Assembly: GCA_030840645.1 (NCBI GenBank)
Contig: JAVEEC010000051.1
Location: 1 to 64,000, forward strand
Source of the DNA: Frankiaceae bacterium
Lineage (GTDB): Bacteria > Actinomycetota > Actinomycetes > BP-191
Reading direction: 5' to 3'
Length of the DNA: 64,000 nucleotides
The notes under the pieces were generated by a model. The model was not told the origin of the DNA. It ran no database searches and saw only the letters and a list, made by a program, of their open reading frames with translations. Each line of letters begins with the position of its first letter. Position 1 is the first letter of the stretch. Made by a program: the position numbers and the translations under genes. Of this stretch, positions 33,602-41,560 are shown in pieces.

Positions 33602-34513
33602 GTGTACGACGAGATAGCGCGTAACCGCCGCCGCTCGTGGCTGCTGGTCGCGGCGGCGTTCGCGCTGCTGATGGTCGTCGGCGAGGCGTTCAACCTCTAC
33701 ATCGGCGGCGGGCCCTTCGGCCTCGTCATCGCGCTCGCGATCGCGGGCACGGGAACGCTGTCGTCGTACTACTTCGCGGACCGGCTCGCGCTCGGCATCG
33801 CGGGCGCCCGGGAGGTGACCGAGGCGCAGGCGCCGCAGCTCGTCAACGTCGTCCACGAGATGGCGCTCGCGGCCGGCCTGCCGATGCCGCGCGTGATGAT
33901 CGTGCGCGACGACGCGCCGAACGCGTTCGCGACCGGCCGCGACCCGGAGCACGCCGTCGTCGCGGTGACGACCGGGCTGCTGGACCGGATGGACCGCGAG
34001 GAGCTGCAGGGCGTCGTCGGGCACGAGATGAGCCACGTCCTCAACCGCGACACCCGCGTCACGACGATGGTCGTCGCGGTGTGCGGCGCGATCGTCGTGC
34101 TCTGCGATCTGGCCTGGCGGTTCTCGCTCTTCGGCGGCCGGTCACGTCGCCGCAGCGACTCCGACGGCGGCGGCCTCCAGCTGATCCTGATGGCGGTCGG
34201 GATCCTCGCGCTGATCCTCGCGCCGCTCGGCGCCGCGCTGATCCAGTCGGCGGTGTCGCGGCGGCGGGAGACGCTGGCGGACAGCACCGCGGTGTCGTTG
34301 ACGCGCAACCCGGCCGGGCTGCGTTCCGCATTGGAGAAGCTGCTCGCGGACAGCACCGTCGTGTCCCACACGTCGCGCGCGATGGCGCACCTCTGGATCG
34401 AGAGCCCGCTCGACCGGGAGCACGACGGGTCGTGGCTGAACAAGATGTTCGACACCCACCCGCCGCTGACCGAACGCATCGCCGCCCTGGCGAAGCTCGA
34501 GGGCCTGGGCTGA
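33602..34513 (+). CDS. HtpX-like M48 membrane metalloprotease
   Basis: A 303-residue zinc protease with two N-terminal membrane helices (15-33 and 40-58), the catalytic motif VVGHEMSHVLNRD (His141, Glu142, His145), a further helix pair at about 155-215 and the third ligand region RRRETLADSTAV. The tail THPPLTERIAAL is typical of HtpX. GTG start. It lies 31 bp after lemA and probably degrades misfolded membrane proteins. Confidence 0.94.
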   Translation: MYDEIARNRRRSWLLVAAAFALLMVVGEAFNLYIGGGPFGLVIALAIAGTGTLSSYYFADRLALGIAGAREVTEAQAPQLVNVVHEMALAAGLPMPRVMIVRDDAPNAFATGRDPEHAVVAVTTGLLDRMDREELQGVVGHEMSHVLNRDTRVTTMVVAVCGAIVVLCDLAWRFSLFGGRSRRRSDSDGGGLQLILMAVGILALILAPLGAALIQSAVSRRRETLADSTAVSLTRNPAGLRSALEKLLADSTVVSHTSRAMAHLWIESPLDREHDGSWLNKMFDTHPPLTERIAALAKLEGLG

Positions 34514-34517
34514 CGCG

Positions 34518-35534
34518 TTGGCACTGAAGGTCCCGCCGGTCGAGCCGGTGCGCGACGGGCTGTGGAGTGTTCCCGTCGTCATCCCGGACAACCCCCTCGG
34601 GTACACGCTCGTCTACCTGTTCGAGACGCCGTCCGGGCCGGTCCTCGTCGACAACGGCTGGGACGACCCGCGGTCGATGGCGGCGTTGCGCAACGGTGTC
34701 GCGGAGACCGGCCACTCCCTGGACGACGTGTACGGCGTCCTGCTCACCCACGTACACCCCGACCACCACGGCCTCTCCGGCAAGGTCCGCGACGTCTCGG
34801 GAGCGTGGATCGCGATGCACCCCGAGGACGCGTGGATCGTCTCCATGCGGCGCAACACCGACGACGGATGGCTGCTGCAGACCGCGGCGGTCATGCTGTC
34901 GGCCGGTGCGGGTGAGTCCGACCTGGCCGACCTCCCCGACCTGTCGGTCCTGCACGCGCACCGACCCGACCCGCCGGCGCTGCCGACGCGGCTGTTCGCC
35001 GACGGCGACATCGTCGACGTTCCCGGGTGGACCGTCCGCGCCATCTGGACGCCGGGTCACTCGCCCGGCCACACCTGCTTCGCCGTCGACGGGCTGCTGC
35101 TGTCCGGCGACCACGTGCTGCCGCGGATCAGCCCGCACATCGGCCTCTACGACGAGGCGTCCGACGCGGACCCGCTCGGCGACTACCTCGCGTCGCTGGA
35201 CAAGCTGCGGTCCGAGTCCGTGACCGAGGTGCTGCCCGCGCACGTCTCGCGCTTCGCGCCGTTGGAGCCGCGGTTGTCGTCGCTGGCCGCCCACCACGAG
35301 GAACGGCTCGCGGCCATCGTGGCGTCGTTGGCCGGCGGAGCGTTGACGACGTGGGAGATCACCGCCGCCATGCCGTGGAACCGGCGGTGGGAGGACATCG
35401 TGCCGTTCATGAAGCGGGCGGCACTCGGCGAGGCCGTCGCGCACCTGCGGCACCTGGAGCGGCGCGGCCTGGTGGAGCGCGTCCCGGGGGCGTGGCCGAC
35501 GGCGTACCGGCTGGTGCCTACGCCTGCTGGCTGA
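34518..35534 (+). CDS. MBL-fold metallo-hydrolase with C-terminal winged-helix region
   Basis: A 338-residue protein: metallo-beta-lactamase domain at 1-235 with LLTHVHPDHHG (HxHxDH), TPGHSPGHTCF and SGDHVLPRIS as metal ligands, then a helical C-terminal region (LRHLERRGLVERVPGAWPTAYRL) resembling the LACTB2/CehC winged helix. The substrate is unknown; relatives act on thioesters, nucleic acids or glyoxalase substrates. TTG start 5 bp after the M48 gene. The 3' end overlaps a small minus-strand gene by 17 bp. Confidence 0.9.
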   Translation: MALKVPPVEPVRDGLWSVPVVIPDNPLGYTLVYLFETPSGPVLVDNGWDDPRSMAALRNGVAETGHSLDDVYGVLLTHVHPDHHGLSGKVRDVSGAWIAMHPEDAWIVSMRRNTDDGWLLQTAAVMLSAGAGESDLADLPDLSVLHAHRPDPPALPTRLFADGDIVDVPGWTVRAIWTPGHSPGHTCFAVDGLLLSGDHVLPRISPHIGLYDEASDADPLGDYLASLDKLRSESVTEVLPAHVSRFAPLEPRLSSLAAHHEERLAAIVASLAGGALTTWEITAAMPWNRRWEDIVPFMKRAALGEAVAHLRHLERRGLVERVPGAWPTAYRLVPTPAG

Positions 35535-35676
35535 GCCGGTGGGCCAGGTCCTGGTGCGCCTTCACGTACTTCCGCCGGCGCGCCAGCAGCCGGTCCCGCC
35601 AAGCCCCCGCCGCGGCCCGCTGCTCCAGCAGCTCGGCGCGGCGGCGGCGCCGTTCGGTCTGATCGTCCGCGGTCAT
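35518..35676 (-). CDS. Small basic helical protein (52 aa)
   Basis: Found by eye: ATG 35676 with GGAGGG seven bases upstream and consistent GC-ending codons to TAG 35518. The protein is strongly basic (ERRRRRAELLEQR, RDRLLARRRKYVKAHQ) and probably one long amphipathic helix that could bind RNA or DNA. It overlaps the last 17 bp of the MBL-fold gene tail to tail. No family recognised. Confidence 0.62.
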   Translation of the reverse strand: MTADDQTERRRRRAELLEQRAAAGAWRDRLLARRRKYVKAHQDLAHRLSQQA

Positions 35677-35723
35677 GGCCTGTCCCTCCCCCGCACGAAT
35701 GGCACCTATGTGTGACAGATGCC

Positions 35724-36023
35724 TTACGCGGCGTGTGGGGCGGTGAGCGCGGCGACGGCGGTGGCGCGTTCGAACGCGAGCCGGCCGAGGTCCGAGTTCG
35801 CGACCGCGTCGACGAGCTCCATGGCGGCGGCGTCGCCGAGCTCGTCCAGGAGCGGCGAGAGGTAGTCGGCGGCCTTGATGGCGAGCAGCAGGGAGGAGTC
35901 GCCCGACTTGCGGGTGCGCGCGACCTCGGAGAGGCGGTCGTGCAGCAGGTGCTCGAGCGCGAGCGCCTCGTGCGGCGTCAGTGCCGCGAGCTCGTCGTCG
36001 CGCAGCACGATGGCGGTGAGCAT
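35724..36023 (-). CDS. Small helical protein of unknown function
   Basis: A 99-residue Ala/Leu/Asp-rich helical protein. The ATG at 36023 has GAAGGGA five bases upstream and good codon bias begins there; an in-frame extension upstream would cross the inverted-end repeat at 36112 and is rejected. No membrane segment or known domain. It follows the small basic gene's promoter side on the same strand. Confidence 0.66.
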   Translation of the reverse strand: MLTAIVLRDDELAALTPHEALALEHLLHDRLSEVARTRKSGDSSLLLAIKAADYLSPLLDELGDAAAMELVDAVANSDLGRLAFERATAVAALTAPHAA

Positions 36024-36111
36024 CGGAGTCCCTTCCCTGGTCGCCGTGCGTAACGACCGGCGGCCCGGGGAGTCACGCGCGCTCCGGTCTCGCTCCGCCG
36101 CCGCCCCCACT

Positions 36112-36164
36112 CGTTCTGTGAAGATCACCACGCTCAAGAGGGGGCGGGTGGCCTGCACAGAACG
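36112..36164. repeat. 53-bp inverted-end repeat, copy B
   Basis: CGTTCTGTG (36112-36120) and CACAGAACG (36156-36164) bound the element. Its first 24 bp and last 13 bp equal the reverse complement of copy A at 26601-26652; the middle differs by a few bases and one indel. It lies in the 281-bp region between divergent genes, so it is not simply a terminator. No target-site duplication is visible. Confidence 0.75.
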
Positions 36165-36201
36165 CGACGGAGGCCGGGGTTTCGCAGAACCCAGCGCGGC
36201 G

Positions 36202-36230
36202 TTCTCCACAGCCGGGTTCCGGTTTCCACA
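36202..36230 (+). promoter_or_regulatory. Two DnaA-box-like sequences
   Basis: TTCTCCACA (36202-36210) and GTTTCCACA (36222-36230) lie 20 bp apart in the same orientation. The first differs by one base from TTGTCCACA, the box used by high-GC actinobacteria. Chance occurrence is possible. Confidence 0.25.
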
Positions 36231-36304
36231 GATCCGGCGGCGTCCTTTCCAGGGGTCCCTCGCGGCCTAGCGTTCGGTCTCGCCGACCTGGAAGGAGGTT
36301 GCCG

Positions 36305-36997
36305 ATGCCGCCGACGAGCGCCGCCGCGCTGCTCGTACTGCTCGTCTCCGTGCTGCCGGGGTCGCTATACATGTGGGCGTTCGAACGGCAGGCGAGCGCG
36401 TACGGCGTGACGCTCGCGGACCGGGTACTCCGGTTCATCGGCGTCTCGGTGGCGTTCGACCTGCTGCTGGCGTGGCCGGCGTACGCGACCTGGCGGGCCG
36501 CGTTCGCGGGGCGGCCGTTCGGCGGCGGGCAGTTCGCGCTGGCGTGGGTCTCCGTCGCGGTGGGCTTCGCGCTGCCCGCTTCGGCAGGCACCGTCATCGG
36601 CGGGCTCTACTCGTCACGAGCAGGACCCGACGGGTGGCCGCGGGTGCGGCGACTGCTCGGTCGCACGGCCGAGCGGCGCCTGCTGCTGGTCGCCCACGGC
36701 CGGGGCCGCGAACCGCGCGCCTGGGACGACCTGTTCACGAAGCACCCCACCTGCTTCGTCAAGATCAAGACCGTCGACGGCTGGTGGCAGGCGGGCTGGT
36801 TCGGCCGGCAGTCGTCCGTGGGCCGGTTCCCACACGACTCCGACATCTGGCTCGAACGCGCCTGGCCGATCAACGCCGACGGTCACATCGGCGACCGGCC
36901 GTATCCCTACGGTGTCTACGTGCCCGCGAACCGGATCGCGTGGATCGAGGTCCTCGAGGAAACAGCCGCCCAGGAGGCGCCATGCGCAAGCGCGTGA
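36305..36997 (+). CDS. DUF6338-like membrane protein
   Basis: A 230-residue protein with an N-terminal membrane helix (6-24), a second at about 40-55 and a third at about 78-100, then a cytoplasmic domain with DDLFTKHPTCFVKIKTVDGWW and GWFGRQSSVGRFPHDSDIWLE, which resembles DUF6338. The ATG has AGGAGG six bases upstream. It overlaps the next gene by 16 bp, so the two proteins are made together. Function unknown. Confidence 0.75.
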   Translation: MPPTSAAALLVLLVSVLPGSLYMWAFERQASAYGVTLADRVLRFIGVSVAFDLLLAWPAYATWRAAFAGRPFGGGQFALAWVSVAVGFALPASAGTVIGGLYSSRAGPDGWPRVRRLLGRTAERRLLLVAHGRGREPRAWDDLFTKHPTCFVKIKTVDGWWQAGWFGRQSSVGRFPHDSDIWLERAWPINADGHIGDRPYPYGVYVPANRIAWIEVLEETAAQEAPCASA

Positions 36998-37179
36998 CCG
37001 AGCCCGAGCCCGACTACATCCGGGAGTACCGCGAGTACATGTGGGACAAGGATCCGCAGGGACGGGGCGGCCCGATCGACCCGAACGCCATACCACCCAA
37101 CGTACCGAGCGGCGCCGTGCGGGCCCGGGACTCCTGCTGCTGTCACTGCTGCTGCCACCGGCACCAGCACACCGGGTAG
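36982..37179 (+). CDS. Small protein with Cys/His-cluster tail (65 aa)
   Basis: A 65-residue soluble protein; the first two thirds are charged (EPEPDYIREYREYMWDKDP) and the tail is SCCCHCCCHRHQHTG. Six Cys and four His within 15 residues are a striking potential metal site or, less likely, a palmitoyl-like or membrane-contact tail. AGGAGG stands four bases before the ATG. It overlaps the DUF6338-like gene, suggesting a partner for that membrane protein. Confidence 0.7.
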   Translation: MRKRVTEPEPDYIREYREYMWDKDPQGRGGPIDPNAIPPNVPSGAVRARDSCCCHCCCHRHQHTG

Positions 37180-37189
37180 CACGAGCGCG

Positions 37190-38848
37190 TCAGGGCGCGA
37201 CGGGCTCGCCGGGGAGCGGGAACCAGCGGAGGTGCTCGAAGTCCGCGGAAAGCGGGGTCGGCGGCGTGCACGGCGGCTCCGCGGCGGCCGCGTCGAGGAT
37301 GGCGCGCGCCTCGGCCAGGTAGCGGGCGAGCGCGGACTCCGGCTCGGTGCTGTGGCGGCGGGGGTACGCGAACCGGCCGGACGCGTACGACACGTCGTGC
37401 AGCGACATCGGCGCCTCGGCCGCGCCGCGCCGGTGCCGCCACTCGCCCGTCTGCGGCTCGAACGCGTAGTGCGGCAGCAGTTTCCACCCCTCGGCCGCGA
37501 CCAGGTGGACAGCGTCGAGGACGTAGTCGAGGACGGTGTCGGTGATGAAGTAGTTGAAGTTCACCCGGACCCAGCCGGGCTTGATGCCCTCGCAGCCGCG
37601 GGTGATCTCGCGTTCGAACTCGTGCGACCGGTCCAGGTCGATGCCGAGCAGCCGGTGGCCGTACGGGCCGGCGCAGGAGCAGCCGCCGCGCGCCTGGATG
37701 CCGAACAGGTCGTTCAGCACCGCGACGACGAAGTTGTGGTGCAGGTACCGCCCACCCTCGTGCCGGACGACGAACGACACGATGGACAGGCGTTCCGCGT
37801 CGAGGTTGCCGAGGATCTCGATCCGCGGGTTCGCGCGCCACGACTCCACCGCGCGGCGGATGAACGACTCCTCGCGCTCGCGGATGCACGCCACCCCGAC
37901 CGCGTCCTTGAGCTGGAAGACGAGCCCCGCGCGGATCGACTCGACGATCGCCGGCGTGCCGCCCTCCTCCCGGCTCTCGACGTCGTCGAGGTACCGGTGC
38001 TCCAGCGGGTTGACGTACGACACCGTCCCGCCGCCGGGCACGGTCGGCACGCGGTTCGCGAACAGCGCCCGCCGCGCGACCAGCACGCCCGGCGTCCCCG
38101 GGCCGCCGATGAACTTGTGCGGGGACAGGAAGATCGCGTCGAGGTCCCCGTCGGCCATGTCGACGTCGACGTACGGCCCGGCCGCCGCGAAGTCCCAGAA
38201 CGACAGCGCCCCGTGCTCGTGCAGCAGCATCGCGACGGCGCGGGCGTCGGTGACGATGCCGGTGACGTTGCTCGCGGCCGAGAACGACCCGATCTTCAAC
38301 GGCCGGTCCGCGTACTCCACCAGCCGCGCCTTGAGGTCGTCCAGGTCCACGTGCCCGTCGCGGTCCTCGTGGATGACGACCACGTCGGCGATCGACTCGC
38401 GCCACGGCAGCTCGTTCGAGTGATGCTCGAACGGCCCGATGAACACAACGGGCCGCTCGCCGGGCGGAATGCGCTCGCGCAGCGCGTAGGCGTCGTCGAG
38501 AGCGGCCGGGATCCGCAGCCCGAGCACATGCACCATCTTGTCGATCGCGGCGGTGGACCCCGACCCGCAGAACAGCACCGCGTACGTCTCCCGGTCCGCA
38601 CCGACGGCCGCCGCGACGATCCCCCGCGCCTCCTCGCGGAACCGCGTCGTCTGCCGCCCGGTCCCGCTGGTCTCGGTGTGCGTGTTGGCGTAGCGCGGCA
38701 GGACCTCGTCGCGGATGTAGTCCTCGATGAACGCCAGCGCCCGCCCGCTGGCGGTGTAGTCGGCGTAGGTGACCCGACGCGGACCGTAGGGACCGTCGAG
38801 CACCTCGTCATCACCGATGACGGCAGCCCGTATCTCGTCCAGCAGCAC
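37190..38848 (-). CDS. Class V aminotransferase-fold PLP enzyme
   Basis: A 552-residue cysteine-desulfurase/SufS-superfamily protein, longer than the usual 400. The Schiff-base lysine is in FLSPHKFIGGPGTPG and substrate-site regions are FCGSGSTAAIDKM, GPFEHHSNELPWRE, GSFSAASNVTGI and WDFAAAGPYVDVDM. An extended C-terminal third (residues 430-552) has no named domain; RGGCSCAGPYGH carries conserved Cys. The substrate may not be cysteine. TAGCGT ends 6 nt before the GTG start, indicating a leaderless mRNA. Confidence 0.9.
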   Translation of the reverse strand: MLLDEIRAAVIGDDEVLDGPYGPRRVTYADYTASGRALAFIEDYIRDEVLPRYANTHTETSGTGRQTTRFREEARGIVAAAVGADRETYAVLFCGSGSTAAIDKMVHVLGLRIPAALDDAYALRERIPPGERPVVFIGPFEHHSNELPWRESIADVVVIHEDRDGHVDLDDLKARLVEYADRPLKIGSFSAASNVTGIVTDARAVAMLLHEHGALSFWDFAAAGPYVDVDMADGDLDAIFLSPHKFIGGPGTPGVLVARRALFANRVPTVPGGGTVSYVNPLEHRYLDDVESREEGGTPAIVESIRAGLVFQLKDAVGVACIREREESFIRRAVESWRANPRIEILGNLDAERLSIVSFVVRHEGGRYLHHNFVVAVLNDLFGIQARGGCSCAGPYGHRLLGIDLDRSHEFEREITRGCEGIKPGWVRVNFNYFITDTVLDYVLDAVHLVAAEGWKLLPHYAFEPQTGEWRHRRGAAEAPMSLHDVSYASGRFAYPRRHSTEPESALARYLAEARAILDAAAAEPPCTPPTPLSADFEHLRWFPLPGEPVAP

Positions 38849-38888
38849 GGGGTGACGCTACCGCCCGAAGCCGAGCGAGGTTGCGTGG

Positions 38889-38959
38889 GGGGCGGGGGGC
38901 ACCCGGCCCGCGACTAAAGGGAGCTGGCGGAATCTAGCGGGACGGGTGCCCCCCGCCCC
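38889..38959 (-). terminator. Long-arm hairpin after the dodecin gene
   Basis: Perfect 17-bp inverted arms (38889-38905 and 38943-38959; core GGGGGGCACCCG) flank a 37-nt loop. It lies between the dodecin stop and the aminotransferase start on the same strand. Arm strength suggests transcription termination; the long loop is unusual. Confidence 0.55.
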
Positions 38960-38968
38960 GCCTTTCAA

Positions 38969-39181
38969 TCACTCGTCATCCAGGCGGAAGCCGACCTTCA
39001 TGGTGACCTGGAAGTGGGCGGGCGCGCCGTCGACGACCTGACCGCGGATCTCGGCGACCTCGAACCAGTCGACGTTGCGCAGCGTGCGAGACGCGCGGGC
39101 GAGGCCGTTGCGGATTGCCTGGTCGACCCCGTCGGGGGAGGTACCGACGATCTCGACCTTCTTGTACGTGCGATCCGTCAC
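38969..39181 (-). CDS. Dodecin (flavin-binding)
   Basis: A 70-residue dodecin, which assembles as a dodecamer storing FMN or riboflavin. The sequence matches end to end: YKKVEIVGTSPDGVDQAIRN, ASRTLRNVDWFEVAEIRGQV (with the flavin-stacking Trp) and the terminal HFQVTMKVGFRLD strand. ATG start; downstream hairpin as terminator. It lies next to a tiny membrane protein and an aldo/keto reductase. Confidence 0.95.
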   Translation of the reverse strand: MTDRTYKKVEIVGTSPDGVDQAIRNGLARASRTLRNVDWFEVAEIRGQVVDGAPAHFQVTMKVGFRLDDE

Positions 39182-39190
39182 GACGCCTCC

Positions 39191-39367
39191 CTACTTGCCG
39201 CTGCGGTACACGGCGCGCGCGGCGCCGTAGGCGAAGACCACCGCGAAGATCGGCAGGATGACCGTGGTCAACAACCACGTCGTCAACTTCCCCACCACGA
39301 TCACCACCGTCGCCACGACGACGAACGTCACGACGGCTGGCAGCAGCCGGCTCTTGGACTCAGCCAT
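39191..39367 (-). CDS. Small membrane protein (58 aa)
   Basis: A 58-residue protein with one long or two short hydrophobic helices (LPAVVTFVVVATVVIVVG and TTVILPIFAVVFAYGAA) and a basic tail. ATG 39367 with GGAGG five bases upstream; it starts inside the last 8 bp of the aldo/keto reductase gene, so it is translated with it. Function unknown. Confidence 0.7.
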   Translation of the reverse strand: MAESKSRLLPAVVTFVVVATVVIVVGKLTTWLLTTVILPIFAVVFAYGAARAVYRSGK

Positions 39368-40325
39368 GACGACCTCCCGGGGGAACGATGGCGTCGATCG
39401 CCGCCAGATCGTCGTCGGTCGGCTCCCAGACCCCGGCGGCGGCGTTGGCCAGGACCTGCTCGGCCCTGGTGGCGCCCGCGATGACGGACGCGACCGCGGG
39501 CTGGGCGGCGAGGCCGCCGATGGCGACGTGCAGCAGGGTGACACCGCGCTCGGCGGCGAGCTTCTCCAGCGCCTCGACACGGTCGTACGTCTCGTCGGTG
39601 AGCAGGGTCTCGGCGCGGGCGGTGTTGCGGCCGAGGCGGGAGTCGGCCGGCGGGGCGGAGCCGCGGCGGTACTTGCCGGTGAGGACGCCGTTCGCGAGCG
39701 GGAAGTACGGCAGCTGGCCGACGCCGTAGTGCTCGCAGGCGGGGATCACCTCGGCCTCGGCGGCGCGGTTCAGTAGGCTGTACTCGTTCTGCGCCGAGAC
39801 GAACCGCTCGCGCCCGTCGACGGACGCGGCCCAGTCGGCGTCGGCGACCTGCCAGCCGGCGAAGTTGCTCGACCCGACGTAGCGGACCAGCCCTTCGCGA
39901 ACGAGCTCGTCCAGCGCGGCGAGCGTCTCCTCGACCGGGGTCACGCCGTCCGGCTCGTGGTACTGGTACAGGTCGATCCAGTCGGTGCGCAGCCGCCGCA
40001 ACGACGCCCGCACCGCGCTGCGGACGTACCGCCGGGAGCCGCGTGCCTCGGGGCCCGCGCCGGGCATCGCCATGCCGAACTTCGTGGCGAGCACGACCTG
40101 GTCCCTGCGCGCGCCGAGCGTCTCGCCGAGCAGCTCCTCCGAGCCGCCGCCGTTGCCGTAGATGTCGGCGGTGTCGAACAGCGTGATGCCGCACCCGATG
40201 GCGGTGTCCACCACCGCACGGGCGTCGGCGTCGGTGGTGCGGGAGCGGAAGTTGTTGCAGCCGAGGCCGACGACGGAGACGGTGAGCCCCGAGTCGCCGA
40301 GCTGGCGGTAGCGCATCGCGTCCAT
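39360..40325 (-). CDS. Aldo/keto reductase
   Basis: A 321-residue NADPH-dependent aldo/keto reductase (AKR). The catalytic tetrad regions are FDTADIYGNGGGSEELLGE (Asp and Tyr), LATKFGM (Lys) and YQYHEPD (His). The NADPH-site segment near the C-terminus is SVIAGATRAEQVLANAA. Physiological substrate unknown. TAGGGT (40337-40332) ends 6 nt before the ATG, a leaderless arrangement. Confidence 0.93.
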   Translation of the reverse strand: MDAMRYRQLGDSGLTVSVVGLGCNNFRSRTTDADARAVVDTAIGCGITLFDTADIYGNGGGSEELLGETLGARRDQVVLATKFGMAMPGAGPEARGSRRYVRSAVRASLRRLRTDWIDLYQYHEPDGVTPVEETLAALDELVREGLVRYVGSSNFAGWQVADADWAASVDGRERFVSAQNEYSLLNRAAEAEVIPACEHYGVGQLPYFPLANGVLTGKYRRGSAPPADSRLGRNTARAETLLTDETYDRVEALEKLAAERGVTLLHVAIGGLAAQPAVASVIAGATRAEQVLANAAAGVWEPTDDDLAAIDAIVPPGGRHG

Positions 40326-40334
40326 GACGCGACC

Positions 40335-40946
40335 CTACGTCCGCAGCGACCTGCGGCGCCGGTACGCGGCGGCGAGGGCGGCGTTCGCCTCGGCCGGGAC
40401 GGGTACGGCGCCACCGAGCGCGAGCGCGCCCCAGATCGACTGCGCGCCGCGTTCCACGACGCCTGCAACGTGCAGCGCGTCGGCGGGCGACGTACCGACG
40501 GCGACCAGGCCGTGCGACGCGAGGAGCACCGCGCCGACCTCGCGCAGCAACTCGGATGCGTTGCGCGCCAGCGCTTCCGAGCCGCTCGGCGCGTAGGCCG
40601 CGCAGGGGACCGCGCCGCCGACGTAGATCGCGAACTCGTCCACTGCGGCCGGGATGACGGATCGCGCGCAGGCGAACATCGTGGCGTACGGCGGGTGCGC
40701 GTGGACGACGCCGCCGATCTCCGGGTACGCCCGGTAGACCGCGAGATGCAGCGCCCGCTCGCTCGACGGCTCGCGGGCCCCGGCGACGACGTCACCGGCG
40801 AGGGAGAGGACGACCACGTCGTCGGCCTCGCCCGCGGCGGTGATCGTGACGAGGTCACCGGAACGCCCCGAGACGTTGCCCGCGGTGCCGGACGCGAGGC
40901 CGAGCGCGAGCATCGAACGGGCGGCGGCGAGGACCTCGTCGCGCAC
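40335..40946 (-). CDS. Class II aldolase/adducin family protein
   Basis: A 203-residue zinc aldolase of the fuculose-phosphate/ribulose-phosphate epimerase family. Visible are the phosphate-binding SGTAGNVSGR, catalytic Glu in SSERALHLAVY, zinc ligands in VHAHPPYAT and the third His in LLASHGLVAVG. It may split a deoxysugar phosphate or act as an epimerase or dehydratase. GTG start with GAGGTG upstream. Confidence 0.9.
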   Translation of the reverse strand: MRDEVLAAARSMLALGLASGTAGNVSGRSGDLVTITAAGEADDVVVLSLAGDVVAGAREPSSERALHLAVYRAYPEIGGVVHAHPPYATMFACARSVIPAAVDEFAIYVGGAVPCAAYAPSGSEALARNASELLREVGAVLLASHGLVAVGTSPADALHVAGVVERGAQSIWGALALGGAVPVPAEANAALAAAYRRRRSLRT

Positions 40947-40968
40947 GGCGCACCTCCCACGAACGCAG

Positions 40969-41003
40969 CGGAGGCCCCGGGGCGGGTTCGCCCGGGGCCT
41001 CCG
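40969..41003 (-). terminator. Strong hairpin terminator after the hbhA-like gene
   Basis: A perfect 13-bp stem, CGGAGGCCCCGGG (40969-40981) with its complement at 40991-41003, and a 9-nt loop, 17 bp after the stop of the minus-strand gene. No T tract. Confidence 0.85.
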
Positions 41004-41019
41004 TACGGTACTGAGGCTG

Positions 41020-41421
41020 CTAGCCGATCTTGCCGGCGGCGCTGTCGACGGCCTTCGCGGTCGCCTTGGCGGCCTTGGTAGCCGACGTGGTCGCGGCCTT
41101 CGCCTGCGACTTCGCGACCTTGACCTGCGCCTCGGCCTTCTTGGTCGACGGGCTGCGGCGGATGGCGCCGACCAGCTTCTCGCCGCGCTCGACGAGGTCG
41201 CCGTACGCGGTGAACGCCCGGCCGGTCAGCTGCGTCGCGAACATTTCGACGTCGCCGCGCAGGCCCTTGACCTTGGCGGGCAGCTCGGCGACGAGCGCCG
41301 TGGTCTTGGGCACGAACTGGCTGGCGACCTGCGTCGGCAGCTCCTTGATGTTCTCGACGGCGAGGTCGCCCGCGCCGACGAACGCGTACAGCGGCTTGCG
41401 GGCCTCGGTGGTGATGGCCAT
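41020..41421 (-). CDS. HbhA-like heparin-binding surface protein
   Basis: A 133-residue helical protein resembling mycobacterial HbhA but shorter. An N-terminal helical part (YAFVGAGDLAVENIKELP, GRAFTAYGDLVERGEKLV) is followed by a Lys/Ala-rich tail (KAEAQVKVAKSQAKAATTSA, KAAKATAKAVDSAAGK) like the lectin tail of HbhA. The gene is preceded by an XRE regulator exactly as Rv0474-Rv0475. GGAGG eight bases before the ATG. Binding of sulfated glycans is inferred; a histone-like role of the basic tail is the alternative. Confidence 0.82.
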   Translation of the reverse strand: MAITTEARKPLYAFVGAGDLAVENIKELPTQVASQFVPKTTALVAELPAKVKGLRGDVEMFATQLTGRAFTAYGDLVERGEKLVGAIRRSPSTKKAEAQVKVAKSQAKAATTSATKAAKATAKAVDSAAGKIG

Positions 41422-41560
41422 GGGTGGTGCCTCCTGGTCTCGGTGGTTACGCGTCCCGGTCGGTCGGCGATCCGGGCGCGGCGTGCGGGTGGTACGGCGG
41501 GAGGAGCGAGGTGTAGCCGGGTGAGGGCTCGCGTGGTGCCGCGCTCCCTCCCCCCGCCGG

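Noticed and set aside
36024..36209. N-terminal extension of the 99-aa gene to 36209
   Set aside because: It would run through the inverted-end repeat and lacks a ribosome-binding site; the ATG at 36023 has one.
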